Position numbers and translations under genes: made by a program. From the NCBI GenBank assembly GCA_963855995.1, contig OY979716.1, positions 36,829,818-36,893,817 on the forward strand: a stretch of DNA of 64,000 nt, given 5' to 3'. Origin of the DNA: Muricea muricata (lineage: Eukaryota > Cnidaria > Anthozoa > Malacalcyonacea > Plexauridae). Position 1 is the first letter of the stretch. The number at the start of each line of letters is the position of its first letter. The notes under the pieces were generated by a model. That model was not told where the DNA came from. It ran no database searches and saw nothing but the letters and a program-made list of their open reading frames with translations. Shown here one piece after another: positions 1-11,188 of the stretch.

Positions 1-1624
1 TCGTCAGGTGAATCAATCAAACCCTTGTGATATAAATCCCTTCTGAGGAAGTAAAGCCAAATACAGCTAATATGAAAAATGTTGCATCTTCACCAGTGAT
101 CTTTTATGCTTTCAGTTTATCTTTAACATTTTCTTTAAAATGTTTTGTGCATCGTAGCTTCAACGCATGTGGACCTTAAGACCTTAAGCGCTTTACAAAG
201 GCCTGCTTCACCATCGGTAACTACAGATCTTATATCACCAATATCAGGCTCTTCTTCTTTCAGTTTACTGGCAAGATGGCAATATGCGGAGTAACCTCTG
301 GTCATATGCACTAATGTTGGTCCAATGAAAAAAGGGGGCTTGTCATCTCAGACGTTATGTAGCAACAGATTCTTGTAGCTAGTCGGTGTAACATAAAATT
401 CTCCTAAGTTAAATGTTGTGTCTAGACCAAGAGGATATGCTTCATGTTGTCTGCAACAAAACCTTGCAATGTCCTTGAATTGATAATCATAACCTAGCAC
501 ACACACTGGTTCAGGCCATGCTGCTATCCCTCTTGTAAACTTTTCATCTCCACTTTCTTCAGCCGCCATCAGCATTACACTGTACAGTTTATCTTTTCGG
601 ACCTTCGCATCTGGTATTCCCTCTCGTTGTCTCTCCTTTTCTTTTTCTTGCCACCGCATGTTATATAGTTGTGTCATATCTCGCACTGTGGATGCTGATG
701 CGTTTGTTGTAAGAAGGTCATTTTCTTTGGACAGCTTTACCATTGCTTTTTTGGGTTTGCTTTCTCTGGCAAATTTCTTGATACGTTCTTTTGTTGTTTG
801 GTTTGTTGGTGGGAAGGGAACACTTGTATTCTTTTTATTGCCATGGCATCTTATTTGAAAAGATTTTTCATCACCTTGAAAATTGTATTGTACTAATGCA
901 ATGTTGTTAACAATATTTCCTGTTGCATCTTCAGCATATGATATGATTTGCTTGAAAGAATTACATGACATGTTTGTTCTGTACTTCCGTATTAGGAAAA
1001 CAACTGAAGTATCATTGCCTAGATCTTGTCTTTTCTTTGCAACTAATGACTTCTGAAGACGTCCATTGCAGTTTTGAATTCTATATGTCCAGTTGTGAGT
1101 TCCGCTTCCTTTGTAACTTCCATTGTCGTCACACGGCAAATTGGTAAGTTTCACTGAGGTTACATCTATTAGAAAGCTTGCATTTCTTTGTATCCCCATC
1201 GGCTGGACTCTACATGGTTCTGAAAGTTTGTGATCTTCAGTAAGCAAATCAAGCACTTTATCAAAAGCAAGATTTTCAGTTTTTCCACTAGCATAGATTG
1301 GTATGCTTGGGTTGCCTTTGTAGAGTTCGGGGACGCGTTTTTCGTCAGATAGGGATTCATCACTATCCAGATATGTTAGACTGTTAGATGTTTGTCCTAG
1401 AGTAGACTCAATACTCTGGTCACTGTAAATTCCAACAGAGAAATAAAAAGTGTCATTTGTCTCTTTTCTGTAACAAAACCGGATAACAGACGTAGACTCA
1501 AAGAAAGCTGAAACAAATACCCGGATTTACGCCTATTTTGATAAGTTCCGCCTTTTTTGCCAAGAGTCGCAACTTTTTCACCACTTCTTTTGCGAGTTGT
1601 GCCTATTTGCGCAAGTCTAGCCAT
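1..1624 (-). pseudogene. MULE-like transposase-domain protein, broken, runs off left edge
   Basis: Reads leftward and continues beyond base 1. A likely first coding piece at about 1532-1624 begins MARLAQIGTTRKR. The main reading frame runs from about 1422 down to 351, after an acceptor-like TTTACAG; its N-terminal part includes LYKGNPSIPIY, and further on VLDLLTEDHKL. Near its end is FCCRQHEAYPLGLDTTFNLG, then EFYVTPTSYK, the start of a Mutator-type DDE transposase core. A TGA at 348-350 interrupts, but the same frame resumes with PFFIGPTLVHMTRGYSAYCH and then VVTDGE at about 205-225, matching the second acidic position. A frameshift follows near 140-150 (KHFKENVKDKL in another frame), and YHKGLIDSPD at 1-35 lies in yet another frame. 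The family is common in invertebrate transposons; the function as a transposase is inferred from motifs. This copy is dead. The exon 1 to exon 2 phase does not close, so the 5' structure is uncertain. Confidence 0.75.
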
Positions 1625-2219
1625 TTAAGATATCTCTCACATAGCAAACGCACGGACGGAACTTGGACGCCTCTAAATTTCTTCTTGGCCAATTAAATAG
1701 TGTCCATTTTTTGGCCCAACTTTATTTGTATTTTACTCTTTATTTTCATTGCATAGTGAACTATATTCAAATGCTCGCCACAATTTTACGTTGTAGCAAA
1801 TTTTATATATTTTAAATTCAAAAAAAAATTTAAACAGTGAAAATCTTGCAATTGAATTTTTGCTTTAATAAAAAATTCTCAGTGACTTTTTTAAAGCCTT
1901 GACAACAGTTGTTGAAAATCATCCATGTTTGCCATATGAGATCATGAAAGGGCCATATTTTGGTAAATTAATTTTAATACGATTATACTATATTTACCAT
2001 TCTTGAAAAGTTTAGAAATAGCTTTTAGTTAATTTCAAATTTTTCAAATATTTCGTGCATTAATAATATGAAACGATACCGTGATTGGAGGCGATAATGA
2101 CTTGGGTGGGTTTTGAATCAATTTTTGGAAGATTCCTCAAACACGATAGTGGTTTACTCTATTTATACTCGTAGTAATCGGTAATTTTTGTGAGATAGCA
2201 AATTACTATAACACTTTAG

Positions 2220-2407
2220 ATAGCGAGGGAGATCATAAGAAACACCGTATTCGATGGCAAGACCTGGAAGAAACCACAGCATGCAAGATTAGCTTTGACG
2301 GAGTCCCTTTTCAAATTGTAGGAGTCAAAATTTTGGACTGTCAAAATGGACCTGACAAGAATAAAGCGAAGAAAAAAAATGAAGCTTTGAAGAAAACACA
2401 AAAAAAT
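2220..2407 (+). other. Orphan exon of a transposon-type protein
   Basis: An open stretch sits between an acceptor (ACTTTAG ending at 2219) and a perfect donor (AAT|GTAAGC at 2408). It reads RWQDLEETTACKISFDGVPF followed by GVKILDCQNGPDKNKAKKKN. The GVPF-x5-GVKxLDCQ-G-D pattern resembles a segment I associate with invertebrate transposon proteins. It points rightward, opposite to the MULE-like remnant at its left, so it does not belong to that gene in its present order. No partner exons are visible nearby. It could be chance, but the splice sites and the basic tail favour a real orphan exon. Confidence 0.4.
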
Positions 2408-3076
2408 GTAAGCAATAATATTATGGAATGTTAATAAAAATGTAATAATGCGTTCTCGCTAGGGAAGGACAGTCTTTTAAATTTTTTGGTCAAAGCAGGT
2501 TTAATTGTTTAATCGTAGAAATACGTTTCAATATTACATTTGAACTAAACAAATGTTTTAAGGACAGAATTCAAGATTACCTACGCTTTAGCATGTTTTA
2601 GTAATTCTATGTCACCAAAAAAACGCATAACTGGAAAGCAGCCTCAGCTGTTGTGTTTTATGTGTGGGAAAATTGTAACATATGTATGTATGTGGGAAAA
2701 TTGTATATGAGTTAGGCATTGCCTAACATATCAAATATTAAGCTGATAAGAACAGAGTTCTTATCTTTGGCCGAAACATTCATATCTATTTCTTTTCGTG
2801 TTGTTAATAATTTTTCCATGCACATTGGTCGATATCGTGCAGAATGAATGATAGAGGGACGTGGGGTCAGGATCCATAGGAAGGCTGACATCACGTTCAT
2901 ATCATTCCTAGCTAAGTAAATGTGAAAATTACGTTATAAATCATAAGTTGTGCCTGGGGTAGGCAAAATGAAAAAATTGGTGTAAAAGGTGCGCTTGTCC
3001 GCTAGTCGGAGAAATCATAAGTGTGATGTGGAAAAAACTTAGGTTGAAAATATAAATTGTCTAGGGGTACGAAGAA
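2408..3076. other. No gene seen; probable R2-group 3' UTR in the right part
   Basis: The stretch is AT-rich with no convincing coding frame. A short direct repeat (TATGTGGGAAAATTGTA-like) occurs near 2660-2705. The part from about 2930 to 3076 directly follows the stop codon of the leftward retrotransposon and has a less AT-rich composition, so it is a plausible 3' UTR. I could not fix the element's 3' end. Confidence 0.35.
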
Positions 3077-5575
3077 TTAAGGGCAGACATTATCGCAGCC
3101 GAGGTGCTGACGATAGATGTCTGTGGAACCTTGTATTACGTCAGAGCAACACAATTTCCTGAAAAGATTCCTATATCGTGGCGATATGTTGAGTGCCAAG
3201 AGAACGCGCTCATTGGAAGGATGCCACGAGCCAAGAGCACCGATGGCGAAGCCAAAGACAGAGCAGGTTTTGTTCAATGATTCAAAGTGGGTTATCAAGT
3301 GTTCGTATTTCAGTTCTTTCCGTGCGACGGCTTCCTCCAGGGCCTCCTCGCCATTGTCGAAGGGACAGCAGACATCGATGATAGTCACGTGGTTTTGGTC
3401 ATCAATGACAATGTCGGGGCGGACGGTTGAGCCACTGTCACGAACAGTTTGGTCAGTGGTGATAGAACCGGAACGAACGGCAGCTGTCAGGCGGTCAACG
3501 ACTTTGTTATGTCTGGAGGTGATGGCATTCATGTTGGTCGGACAATGACAAAGGACATGGGGGAGGGTTTCATGGGCTTCGCAATAGCGGCAGGTGGGAT
3601 CAGCATCCGACCATCGGTTTTTCACGGCATTCGTCGGTAGGCAGTTCAGGCAGGCTCGGTGTATGAATCTCCAGTCCTTAAAACGGATATTCAGTCCGGT
3701 GTAATGCCACGAGGAGGCGTTTGCAAAGCGGTCGGTTGTGAGGGCTCGTGGGGTCTTACCTTGGTCACGGAGATCAGTTAGTTTGGTGGCAGCGGCGTCA
3801 CGGGAGAGGTTATGCAGGAACCGACAGGCGTCTTTTGCAGGTACTGGTTCATCGTAGTTGGGGGCAGTGATGGTCGCAGGGCCATCATCCGGGACAGAGA
3901 TGGTGACTGGGAGCGATTTGGTTGCTCGACAGATTTGCGTCCAGAGGGATCCAGTTCAAGATCTGAGTTGGTCAAGGCGTCGGTCTGGGGTATTGGACAG
4001 AAAACTCGAGATGAGGGCAGGAGTGGGTTCAGCTTGGGTGGCAGAATGGACGGATTGGCGGAGTTCCCGTTTGGCGATGGCAGTCACAACAGGGTCAGAC
4101 GAGGAGAGCATTTTGGTGGCTTGGACAATGGTCTGGAGATGGTTCTCGACGCAGGGATCGGTGAGCCCCAGCCCACCAGCACGCTTGGATGCGAAAAAGT
4201 AGTGTGTCGTGGCACGGGTTGGGAGGGCACAGATTTCACGTACCGTTGAGATGAGCTGCGATCGGTATTCTTGGAGAGATTTGGTGGTGGGGTCAGTTGA
4301 TCGGAGAGCGTATGTTAGGCATAGTTGAATGAACGTGCGAATGGCATCAAGTTTTTGCCAGGGGGCGAGAAGGGATTGCTGGATCTTTGTTAGCTTTGTG
4401 GTCAGCTCTTCAATGATGGAGGCAAGGTTGGTAACATTATGGACCAAGCCGATCGGCACGCCGAGGTATAGGTAGTGGTCCTCCTTGGTCATCCCAGGGA
4501 TGGCTTGGTTCTGGACCATCATGATATCAGGGCGGATGCGAGGAGAGGTTTTGTTTAGCGACAGACTTGAACATTTGTCTGGGCAGAAGGTGAGGGAGAG
4601 GGCATCAGTGGCGGAGGAGACAGAGTTGAGCAGAGACTGGAGGTCTGTAGGGTTTCGTGCCAGGATGACGAGATCATCTGCGTAGGCTAAGATGGAGATA
4701 GGCATGCCGTGGTGCTTGAGGGGGGCTCTGGGGAGGTTTGCAGCAGCAGTTTTGCACTGTCGTAAGATAAGCTCCATGGTGAGGTTGAATAGGATGGCAC
4801 TCAGGGGGCAACCCTGTTTCACTCCGGAGTGGATAGGGATTTCGGGCGTCTTTCCCAGCGGAGTGACGACTTCCGTGGTAGCTCCAGTGTACGCATTTCC
4901 AATGAGGGTGACGAGATCAGGTGGGAAACCCATGTGCGTTAAAGTGGTGAGGAGAGCAGCATGTGGGATACTGCCAAATGCATTCTTAATGTCTAACCAT
5001 GCAATTGAGAGCGGACGGGGTTGGCGACGGGCATCATTGACGATGGACTGCAGAAAAAAAGCATGTTCATAGCAGCCCTCACTAGGATGGGCACTTTTTT
5101 GCTCGGGGGACAGGAGGTCTTGAGAAATGGTGTGGTTGGTCATACGCTTCGCAAGGATTGACATCAGCAATTTATAGAGGCATGACATCAGGGCTATGGG
5201 GCGGAAGTTGCTGGGGTCAGCGGTGGAGTTCTTCTTGTGGATAAGGATCGTCGTGGCCGTTTTCCAGTGGGCTGGAACATCTTGGGCTTGAAAACAATGC
5301 CTGAACATGCACACTAGGATTTCACATTTGGGATCGAGGAGGCGGTGACGGTACTCTAGGCGGTCTTTACCGGGCGCCGAGTTCGAGAAGGATCGTAATT
5401 TCTGGGACAGTTCGTCAGGGGTCGGGGGGGGGGCGAAGAGGGAATTATCCGTTTCGAGGGAGGGGATGTGGGTGTTGAGCTCCTCCTGGAGGTGGGTAAG
5501 GTTGCAGTCACGTGGCCCAAATGTGTTACGGAAAAAGTCAGCTGCGTCGTCGCCGGCCACTTTGAAAGAAAGAGG
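3077..5575 (-). pseudogene. R2-group non-LTR retrotransposon: reverse transcriptase plus REL endonuclease
   Basis: Leftward frame of about 828 codons, open except for one in-frame TGA at 3956-3958; the pieces on each side are in the same frame. The reverse transcriptase has NSAPGKD, FRPIALMSCLYK, the first catalytic aspartate in WLDIKNAFGSIPH (about residue 186), SGVKQGCPLSAILFNLTMEL and the YADD catalytic pair (about residue 291). After the thumb comes a zinc knuckle, CRYC then HVLCHC (about 3550-3600), and a restriction-like endonuclease signature, PDIVIDDQNHVTIIDV. This order defines the site-specific R2-like/NeSL-like group, which lacks an apurinic endonuclease. No in-frame ATG is seen at the 5' end and the N-terminal DNA-binding zinc fingers are missing, so the copy is 5'-truncated near 5575. 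It is much richer in G+C than its neighbours, suggesting a recent arrival. The TGA could be a single point mutation. Confidence 0.88.
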
Positions 5576-7011
5576 ACAGTCTAAGCATGCCCATGTCTAG
5601 TAATAAATCAATCAAAATACATAAAAGAATACAATCTTGGTGACAAAAGTTGCAAGGAGGCAGAGCATAATTGTCTAAAGAGATGTTCATAGCATTAGGC
5701 CATTTATTGTACTGTAACTATCTTGTACTGCCAATCAAATATATGCAGTCACAAACTTATTTATTAGGTATGTCAATAGTGCAAATGCAATATGCAGGGA
5801 TTAAGAAAATCTGAAATACTGTACGATGTTATATGCTTTGTACTAAGTTGATTTACGTCTAATTGATTTTGTATACTAGTGTTCGTGTAAAATTCCCATA
5901 CAAAAATATTTTTAAATACTGGATTTAAATTAAGTAAATACAGATGCCGATCAAGGATTGACTAGTGAATTTGATGTTTCTAGATCAGTTTCATGTTTGA
6001 ATGTTATAAATATATAGACATTTCAGGATCGGAGTTTAAGGCGAATGTTCCTTCATTGTCTAAAGGATTTCAAGGCCAGGATCGTACTTGTCTGAAATTC
6101 TTTGCAATGCCCAGCTAATTTTGACATACAGTCGTACGTACACCTATTTTTCAAGCCCTGCTATGAACCTATGTACTGTGGGTCCAATCATCTGTCCTGA
6201 ATTTAATGCACTTAATTTAATTTATGTTGCAAGCATCCCTTACAAATAATACTTGAATGACCACTTTCAGTTTAATTTAAATATTCAAAAATCTTATTAA
6301 TGGAATGATGGAACTGAAAAAAACTGCTGCTTACCCTGCCAGCAATTTGGCACAATGGCCTTTTGAAATTATATACAAATTTTTTAAAAATTTTCAGTGC
6401 TAAAAATTATGTTTGCTTTTAGCTAGGATTTGGCAATTCAATCATACCTTTATATTTACTGAATGTTTCTGTTTCTTGTGATCTAAAAAAAACCCACGTA
6501 AAAATAAAAACTTCAAATGTTTACCATATTTCTCCATTTGGTCATCAGAGGGGCTTACTGAATTTAATTTTATCAAATTAACTTGGAGTGTAATGGAGTT
6601 TTATAAAAAGAGGGGCTCAATTTGAGGCAGTAATCCACCCCTAATATATATTTCCGGATAGTGGGATTAGTCCCTGGCCCCCCTCTTGGCCATTATCAAA
6701 ATTAAATAATATAAATTAACAGTGTTTCCGCTCCAAAAAATATTTTTCTGCTATCACTCCAAATTTCCTTCCAGAAATCTCAAAAATCTCCTTCCATTTT
6801 TTCTTTCCAGAAAAATAATTGAATTTCCACTGAATTTCTACACTTTGTCAATAGACCAAGCTAAGGCATCAAAACAGTCAAGAAATGGATTCCACAATGT
6901 AATGTAATTTTGTAGGAAAAATATTTAGACCAAGCTTAAAACCAAATTCCATTAGTTTATTGGAAAACGTGTGCCTGCTTGTGCATTTACTAGCAAAATA
7001 TTATCACCAAA
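5576..7011. other. No gene seen
   Basis: AT-rich spacer between the retrotransposon and the integrase element. Reading both strands I find only short frames without motifs or splice support, and poly-A/T tracts. Confidence 0.5.
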
Positions 7012-7341
7012 ACAGCTGTATGGTGGCCCATGAGTGCCATTAATTTTTTTTACAATAAATTATTTTTGGGGCAATTTCCTTCACACAATTTCTTTCATTT
7101 GGATATTTTTTATCATTTAATTTATTTTCTTTTCAATTGCTTTTCAAACCTTTTTTTTGTTTCGTAAAAATAAACTAATTTCACTTTGAATTTCACCAGT
7201 AATTTTTTTTAACTGAAATTAATTTTCAAACCAAAACAAAAGTGATTTAAATTTAAAGTGTCGTCGTGGCCCATGAGTGCCATATACCGGAAGTTGTACC
7301 CCCCCCCTCCCCGTTTTGTGTTGTGTTTCTTTTTTAAACAT

Positions 7342-9927
7342 ATGGCGGCGAATTGGAAAGACGATGATGAACTTAAGCTTGATTTAGAGGATTATGTGAA
7401 GAGAAATTTTAAAAAAATAGCAATACTTGACTTTGTAAAGGAGAAATTCACACAGTACGCTTGGAGCTACCGAACTCTGGGAAGACGGTTAAGTTATTTT
7501 GGCATAAAATATATCAATGATGATGTGGATGTTGGCAAATTAGAAACAGCAGTTAGGCAAGAAATGGCTGGACCCGGTAAGCTGTTAGGTTATAGATCCT
7601 TGCACAAAAAGATACAAGAGACGCACAACTTGAATGTACCAAGAAGTCTTGTATATGCGATGATGCAGGAAGTTGATCCTGAAGGCCTGCAATCTAGAGG
7701 AGAAGTGGGAAGGCCAAAATGCCCAAAATGAGACAATGTATTCACTGCACTGGTAAAGTGTATAAATATATATTAATCTGGATAGAAGTATATTAATCTG
7801 GATTCAGTAAACAAAATTATATGAATTTCACCCACCCACAGTTCAGGAAGAGCATACAGATGTCACAAAACAGATGTCACAAATCTCAAGAGTTGTTGAT
7901 CGGATCAGTTTTAGATAAGATTCAGATCAGTTTTGCACACCTCTAATCCTTACCAAACCCAGCCAGCCATAGATTTCTTTACCACACTGTGTTTATGTTG
8001 CTTATACATAATTATGCAACAGGAAATGATGATAAAGTAAGGTGCGCCAGAGTAATTTAGTACCATAAATGTACTGTATCTTTTATCAATGATTTAATTT
8101 TTTTTCTTGATTACAACTACAGGGGTATGATTTTACCCTGTCTCTAGATGGTCATGATAAGTTATGCAGATTTCAAAAAGCAATGTTTCCTCTTGCCATA
8201 TATGGTGGGCAAGATACATTTAGTGGTCGGATAAATCTATTTAGAATTTGGACCACAAACAACAAGCCAGAAGTTATTGTCAGGTTCTACTATGATTACC
8301 TGTCTGAAAATAGAAGTAGGTACAGTACAAATGGATATATGCTTCACATATAGTAATCAGAGCCAGTGCTATTCTTGTATACAGCTAATTCAATTAAGTT
8401 TGACATCGACAATAGTAAAAGGTGCAATATGAGCGACCAAAGAATAAGTCGAGAAAATGCAGTTTCAAATAAAATCAGCACATAGGTGGTCTTACAGAAT
8501 TACAAATATAGTATTTAGTATAATATATTGTTACATTTGCATGTGAAACTGTGATTAGTCCCATTATTTTTTGTCGCTACATATTGCACATTTGACTATA
8601 GTCAATGTCAACCTTGATTGAATTGGCTGTATGTAAAATAATTACAGAACCATCGATGCAAAGCCATAATAATGCAAAGCCTATTACAGTCATAGGCTGA
8701 GGTCAACATTAATAATTCCACACAGCCATTTAAACTGTGGTAAATGCAGGCATAGCAGATTGCAAATTTGTCAGAGTCTGTTTACTATATCCATGTTAAT
8801 TACTGCAACTGAAATAACCTAATTCACTTTTTTAGTTCTTCCACATTTAATACGAATTGACAAGGGAACAAAAACGGGAGTAATGGCTACCATGCACAGT
8901 TACCTAAGAGATAAAGCTGGTGATGTAGATGATGCAACAGAAACTGTCTTATATGGTCCTTCAACCCAAAATAAGATAGAAAGATGGTGGCAAGAGTTGC
9001 TTGAGAGATTGGAGCAGTATTTTAAAGAGCAATTAAATGCTCTTGTAAAAACTGGAAATTATGACCCATCAGATGAAACTGATAGGTACTGTACAGTGAT
9101 TTATATTATTGATAAGCTCTATAAAATGGTTACTTATGGACTGGCAAATTGACATCAGGATCTTGAGTTTATTTGCAGATGGCTACCATGGCTTGATATA
9201 CTAATTACCAACAAGTGCCTAATTTACCTTAATAACTAGTAATCTTTTTAGCTCATATTTTATTACCAGAATAATTTTATACTTACTAGGTGGCAGACCT
9301 TTGCATTCAACATGAAAATTATATAGCATTATTACACAAGGGAGTACCATATTAAAAAATAATGTACAGTTGTAATGCTTTAGTTGACATCAACTTGTAA
9401 CAATAAAGTTGTCAACTAGTAACTTTACCAGCTAAAAATTTTCAAATTAAAAAATTGTGTTGAAGTTCTGGTCCCAAAATAGCATGTACGAATTGGCACA
9501 TTAACAACACAGAAAAACACCACCACATCTGAATTATACAAAACATGTATTTAAATGTTTGTTTCTTAGGAGGATGCTTTGCTATGTGTATATACCCATG
9601 CTTCAAAAGGAATTAGATGTTTTTAAAATCACCATTTGGAATAACCATAGGGGAAGAAAGCTGAAAAACAAGGAATTACCAGATGGGATTCCAGAACATA
9701 TTTACAATTTTCCACAGCATTATGGAGCAACCAAATGTGGAATTCCAATCAGTGATGAAGACTTGGAAGAAGTAGCTCAGCTTTCAAATGTTTTGGAAAA
9801 TACTGATGACTACTTACCTGCAGAATTCAGAGAGCTTTGTGAAAGAGTGTTTCCAAATGTTAATGAAGCCTTGCCAAATGAAGCCTCACTTGCATTTCTT
9901 TTTTTAAAGCAAAATTTTGATGCATGA
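7342..9927 (+). CDS. rve-type DDE integrase/transposase, four exons, apparently intact
   Basis: Exons 7342-7704, 8123-8315, 8836-9085 and 9570-9927 join in phase to 388 codons including the stop. The ATG at 7342 (MAANWKDDDELKLDLEDYV) is chosen because the upstream in-frame ATG lies inside the inverted repeat. Exon 1 has a DNA-binding-like region (RTLGRRLSYFGIKYIN, GPGKLLGYRSLHKKI). The catalytic core follows: first Asp in SLDGHDKL (exon 2), second in RIDKGTKTGVMATMH and Glu in GPSTQNKIERWWQELLERLE (exon 3), about 39 residues apart, as in retroviral-type integrases. Exon 4 gives VYIPMLQKELDVF and LPDGIPEHIY. The family is a widespread integrase-core transposon protein of animals; cut-and-paste activity is inferred. 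The first donor (GAA|GTGGGA) is weak, and the others are good. No stop or frameshift is needed, unlike most genes here. Confidence 0.85.
8382..8629. repeat. MITE (Tc1/mariner-like ends, TA flanks), copy 1
   Basis: Inverted ends CAGCTAATTCAATTAA / TTGATTGAATTGGCTG with TA on both sides, lying in intron 2 of the integrase gene. Inner parts of the ends share GTGCAATATG(A)GCGAC. A second copy is at 56,396-56,645. It has no coding capacity, so it is a non-autonomous element. Confidence 0.75.
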
Positions 9928-10345
9928 AATTGTTGCAAGTACAGTACTATGTAGCTGTCATAAAAATGTATTCAGCCTTTTGACATTAACTGACAAGTCA
10001 TAATAATATTTGTAATGAAAAAATCATTGATGTTTAAAAAGTTATTTTTTGTTTAGAATGATTTAATTAATCCACATTCAACAATTTTGTGATTACAGGG
10101 TATTGCAATGGGAAAATTAACAAACCTCAACCACCATTTAATAACAAACAACACAACTAACACCAGTATTTAACAGTTAAGCAAGGACTTATCAAAACAA
10201 GTACCATGCTTTATAGGCATATGGCTAATTTCAAAAAGCAACCAACTTGCAGTTCATGATGTATCAGTGCATTGGCTACAGTATAGCAAATTCTTTAATA
10301 AATGTGAAAAAGTTAACTAATTTCTTTGACTGTTTTTACTGGGGT
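9928..10345. other. Convergent 3' ends, no gene
   Basis: Spacer between the integrase stop (9927) and the alpha-kinase stop (10,346-10,348, opposite strand). AT-rich, with AATAAA-like signals on both strands; these are likely 3' UTRs of the two converging genes. Confidence 0.5.
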
Positions 10346-10502
10346 CTATACTTCCTCTAATTTCAATAATTTGCAAAACCTGTTGCACTTGTGCTGAGTT
10401 CGAAATGTTTCTATAGCTGTAATCGACAGATTGCCAGCACAAAAGTAGATTTGGTTATCTTCATCATACAACCTGACACTGGCAATTTCTGAGTCTGGGT
10501 TT

Positions 10503-10690
10503 TTGTCGAGGGTCGAGTGTCGAGGGTAAGATGTCGAGGGTCGAGAATAAAAAGTCGAGGGTCAAGAGTAAGTCGCGGGTCGAGAGTAAAAAGTCGCGGG
10601 TCGAGAGTAAAAAGTCGTGGGTCGAGAGTAAAAAGTCGCGGGTCGAGAGTAAAAAGTCGCGGGTCGAGAGTAAAAAGTCGAGAGTGGCTA
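10503..10690 (+). repeat. 21-bp subterminal tandem repeat, left end
   Basis: About eight units of the GTCGCGGGTCGAGAGTAAAAA type (21 bp), the last ones near-perfect. An apparent reading frame through it (repeating RGSRVKS) is an artefact of the 21-bp period. Confidence 0.9.
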
Positions 10691-11188
10691 GTCTTTTAAA
10701 AATTTAGGATTTCATTCAAATTTTTTTGTTCATTATTGGCAACGGTTGAAAATGTACTTGTGTGGGTCTCAAATAAGAAGCCGCGGGTATTTAAAAGTAA
10801 TAATCAGGATTTATCATTTTAGTCCGTTTCCTGTTGCATCTACATGTTTTGTTATCAAAGCGCACACAATACACGGTGATCGAAACATGTTCATATACAA
10901 GTGCTCACAATAACGAAATAAAACTTTGATATCAAATCTTTAGGACAAAATACATCGCGTAACCATGATTGCTGGAGTGATATATATTATTCAAGCATCA
11001 TGATAACTGAAGTATATTTTATTTCCCCAAATACATTAACAAACAATTACAACAAATAAAAATACAACAACACAACATGCCTAGTTTATACTGATTTTTC
11101 TGGAGACCTACTGTTTATATCTTATTCTGTGGTTAAGCATAACTATTAAATATAAATGCACATATAATCATATAACAAATCCTTATTT

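Noticed and set aside
3117-4249. Several rightward frames of 60-145 codons
   Set aside because: Antisense to the GC-rich reverse transcriptase frame, where stops are rare on both strands.
3077-5575. Contamination as the cause of the high GC content
   Set aside because: The frame is an animal-type R2-group retrotransposon and flanks continue without a break.
10517-10699. Reading frame with repeating RGSRVKS
   Set aside because: Produced by a 21-bp tandem repeat at a transposon end; no start context or motif.
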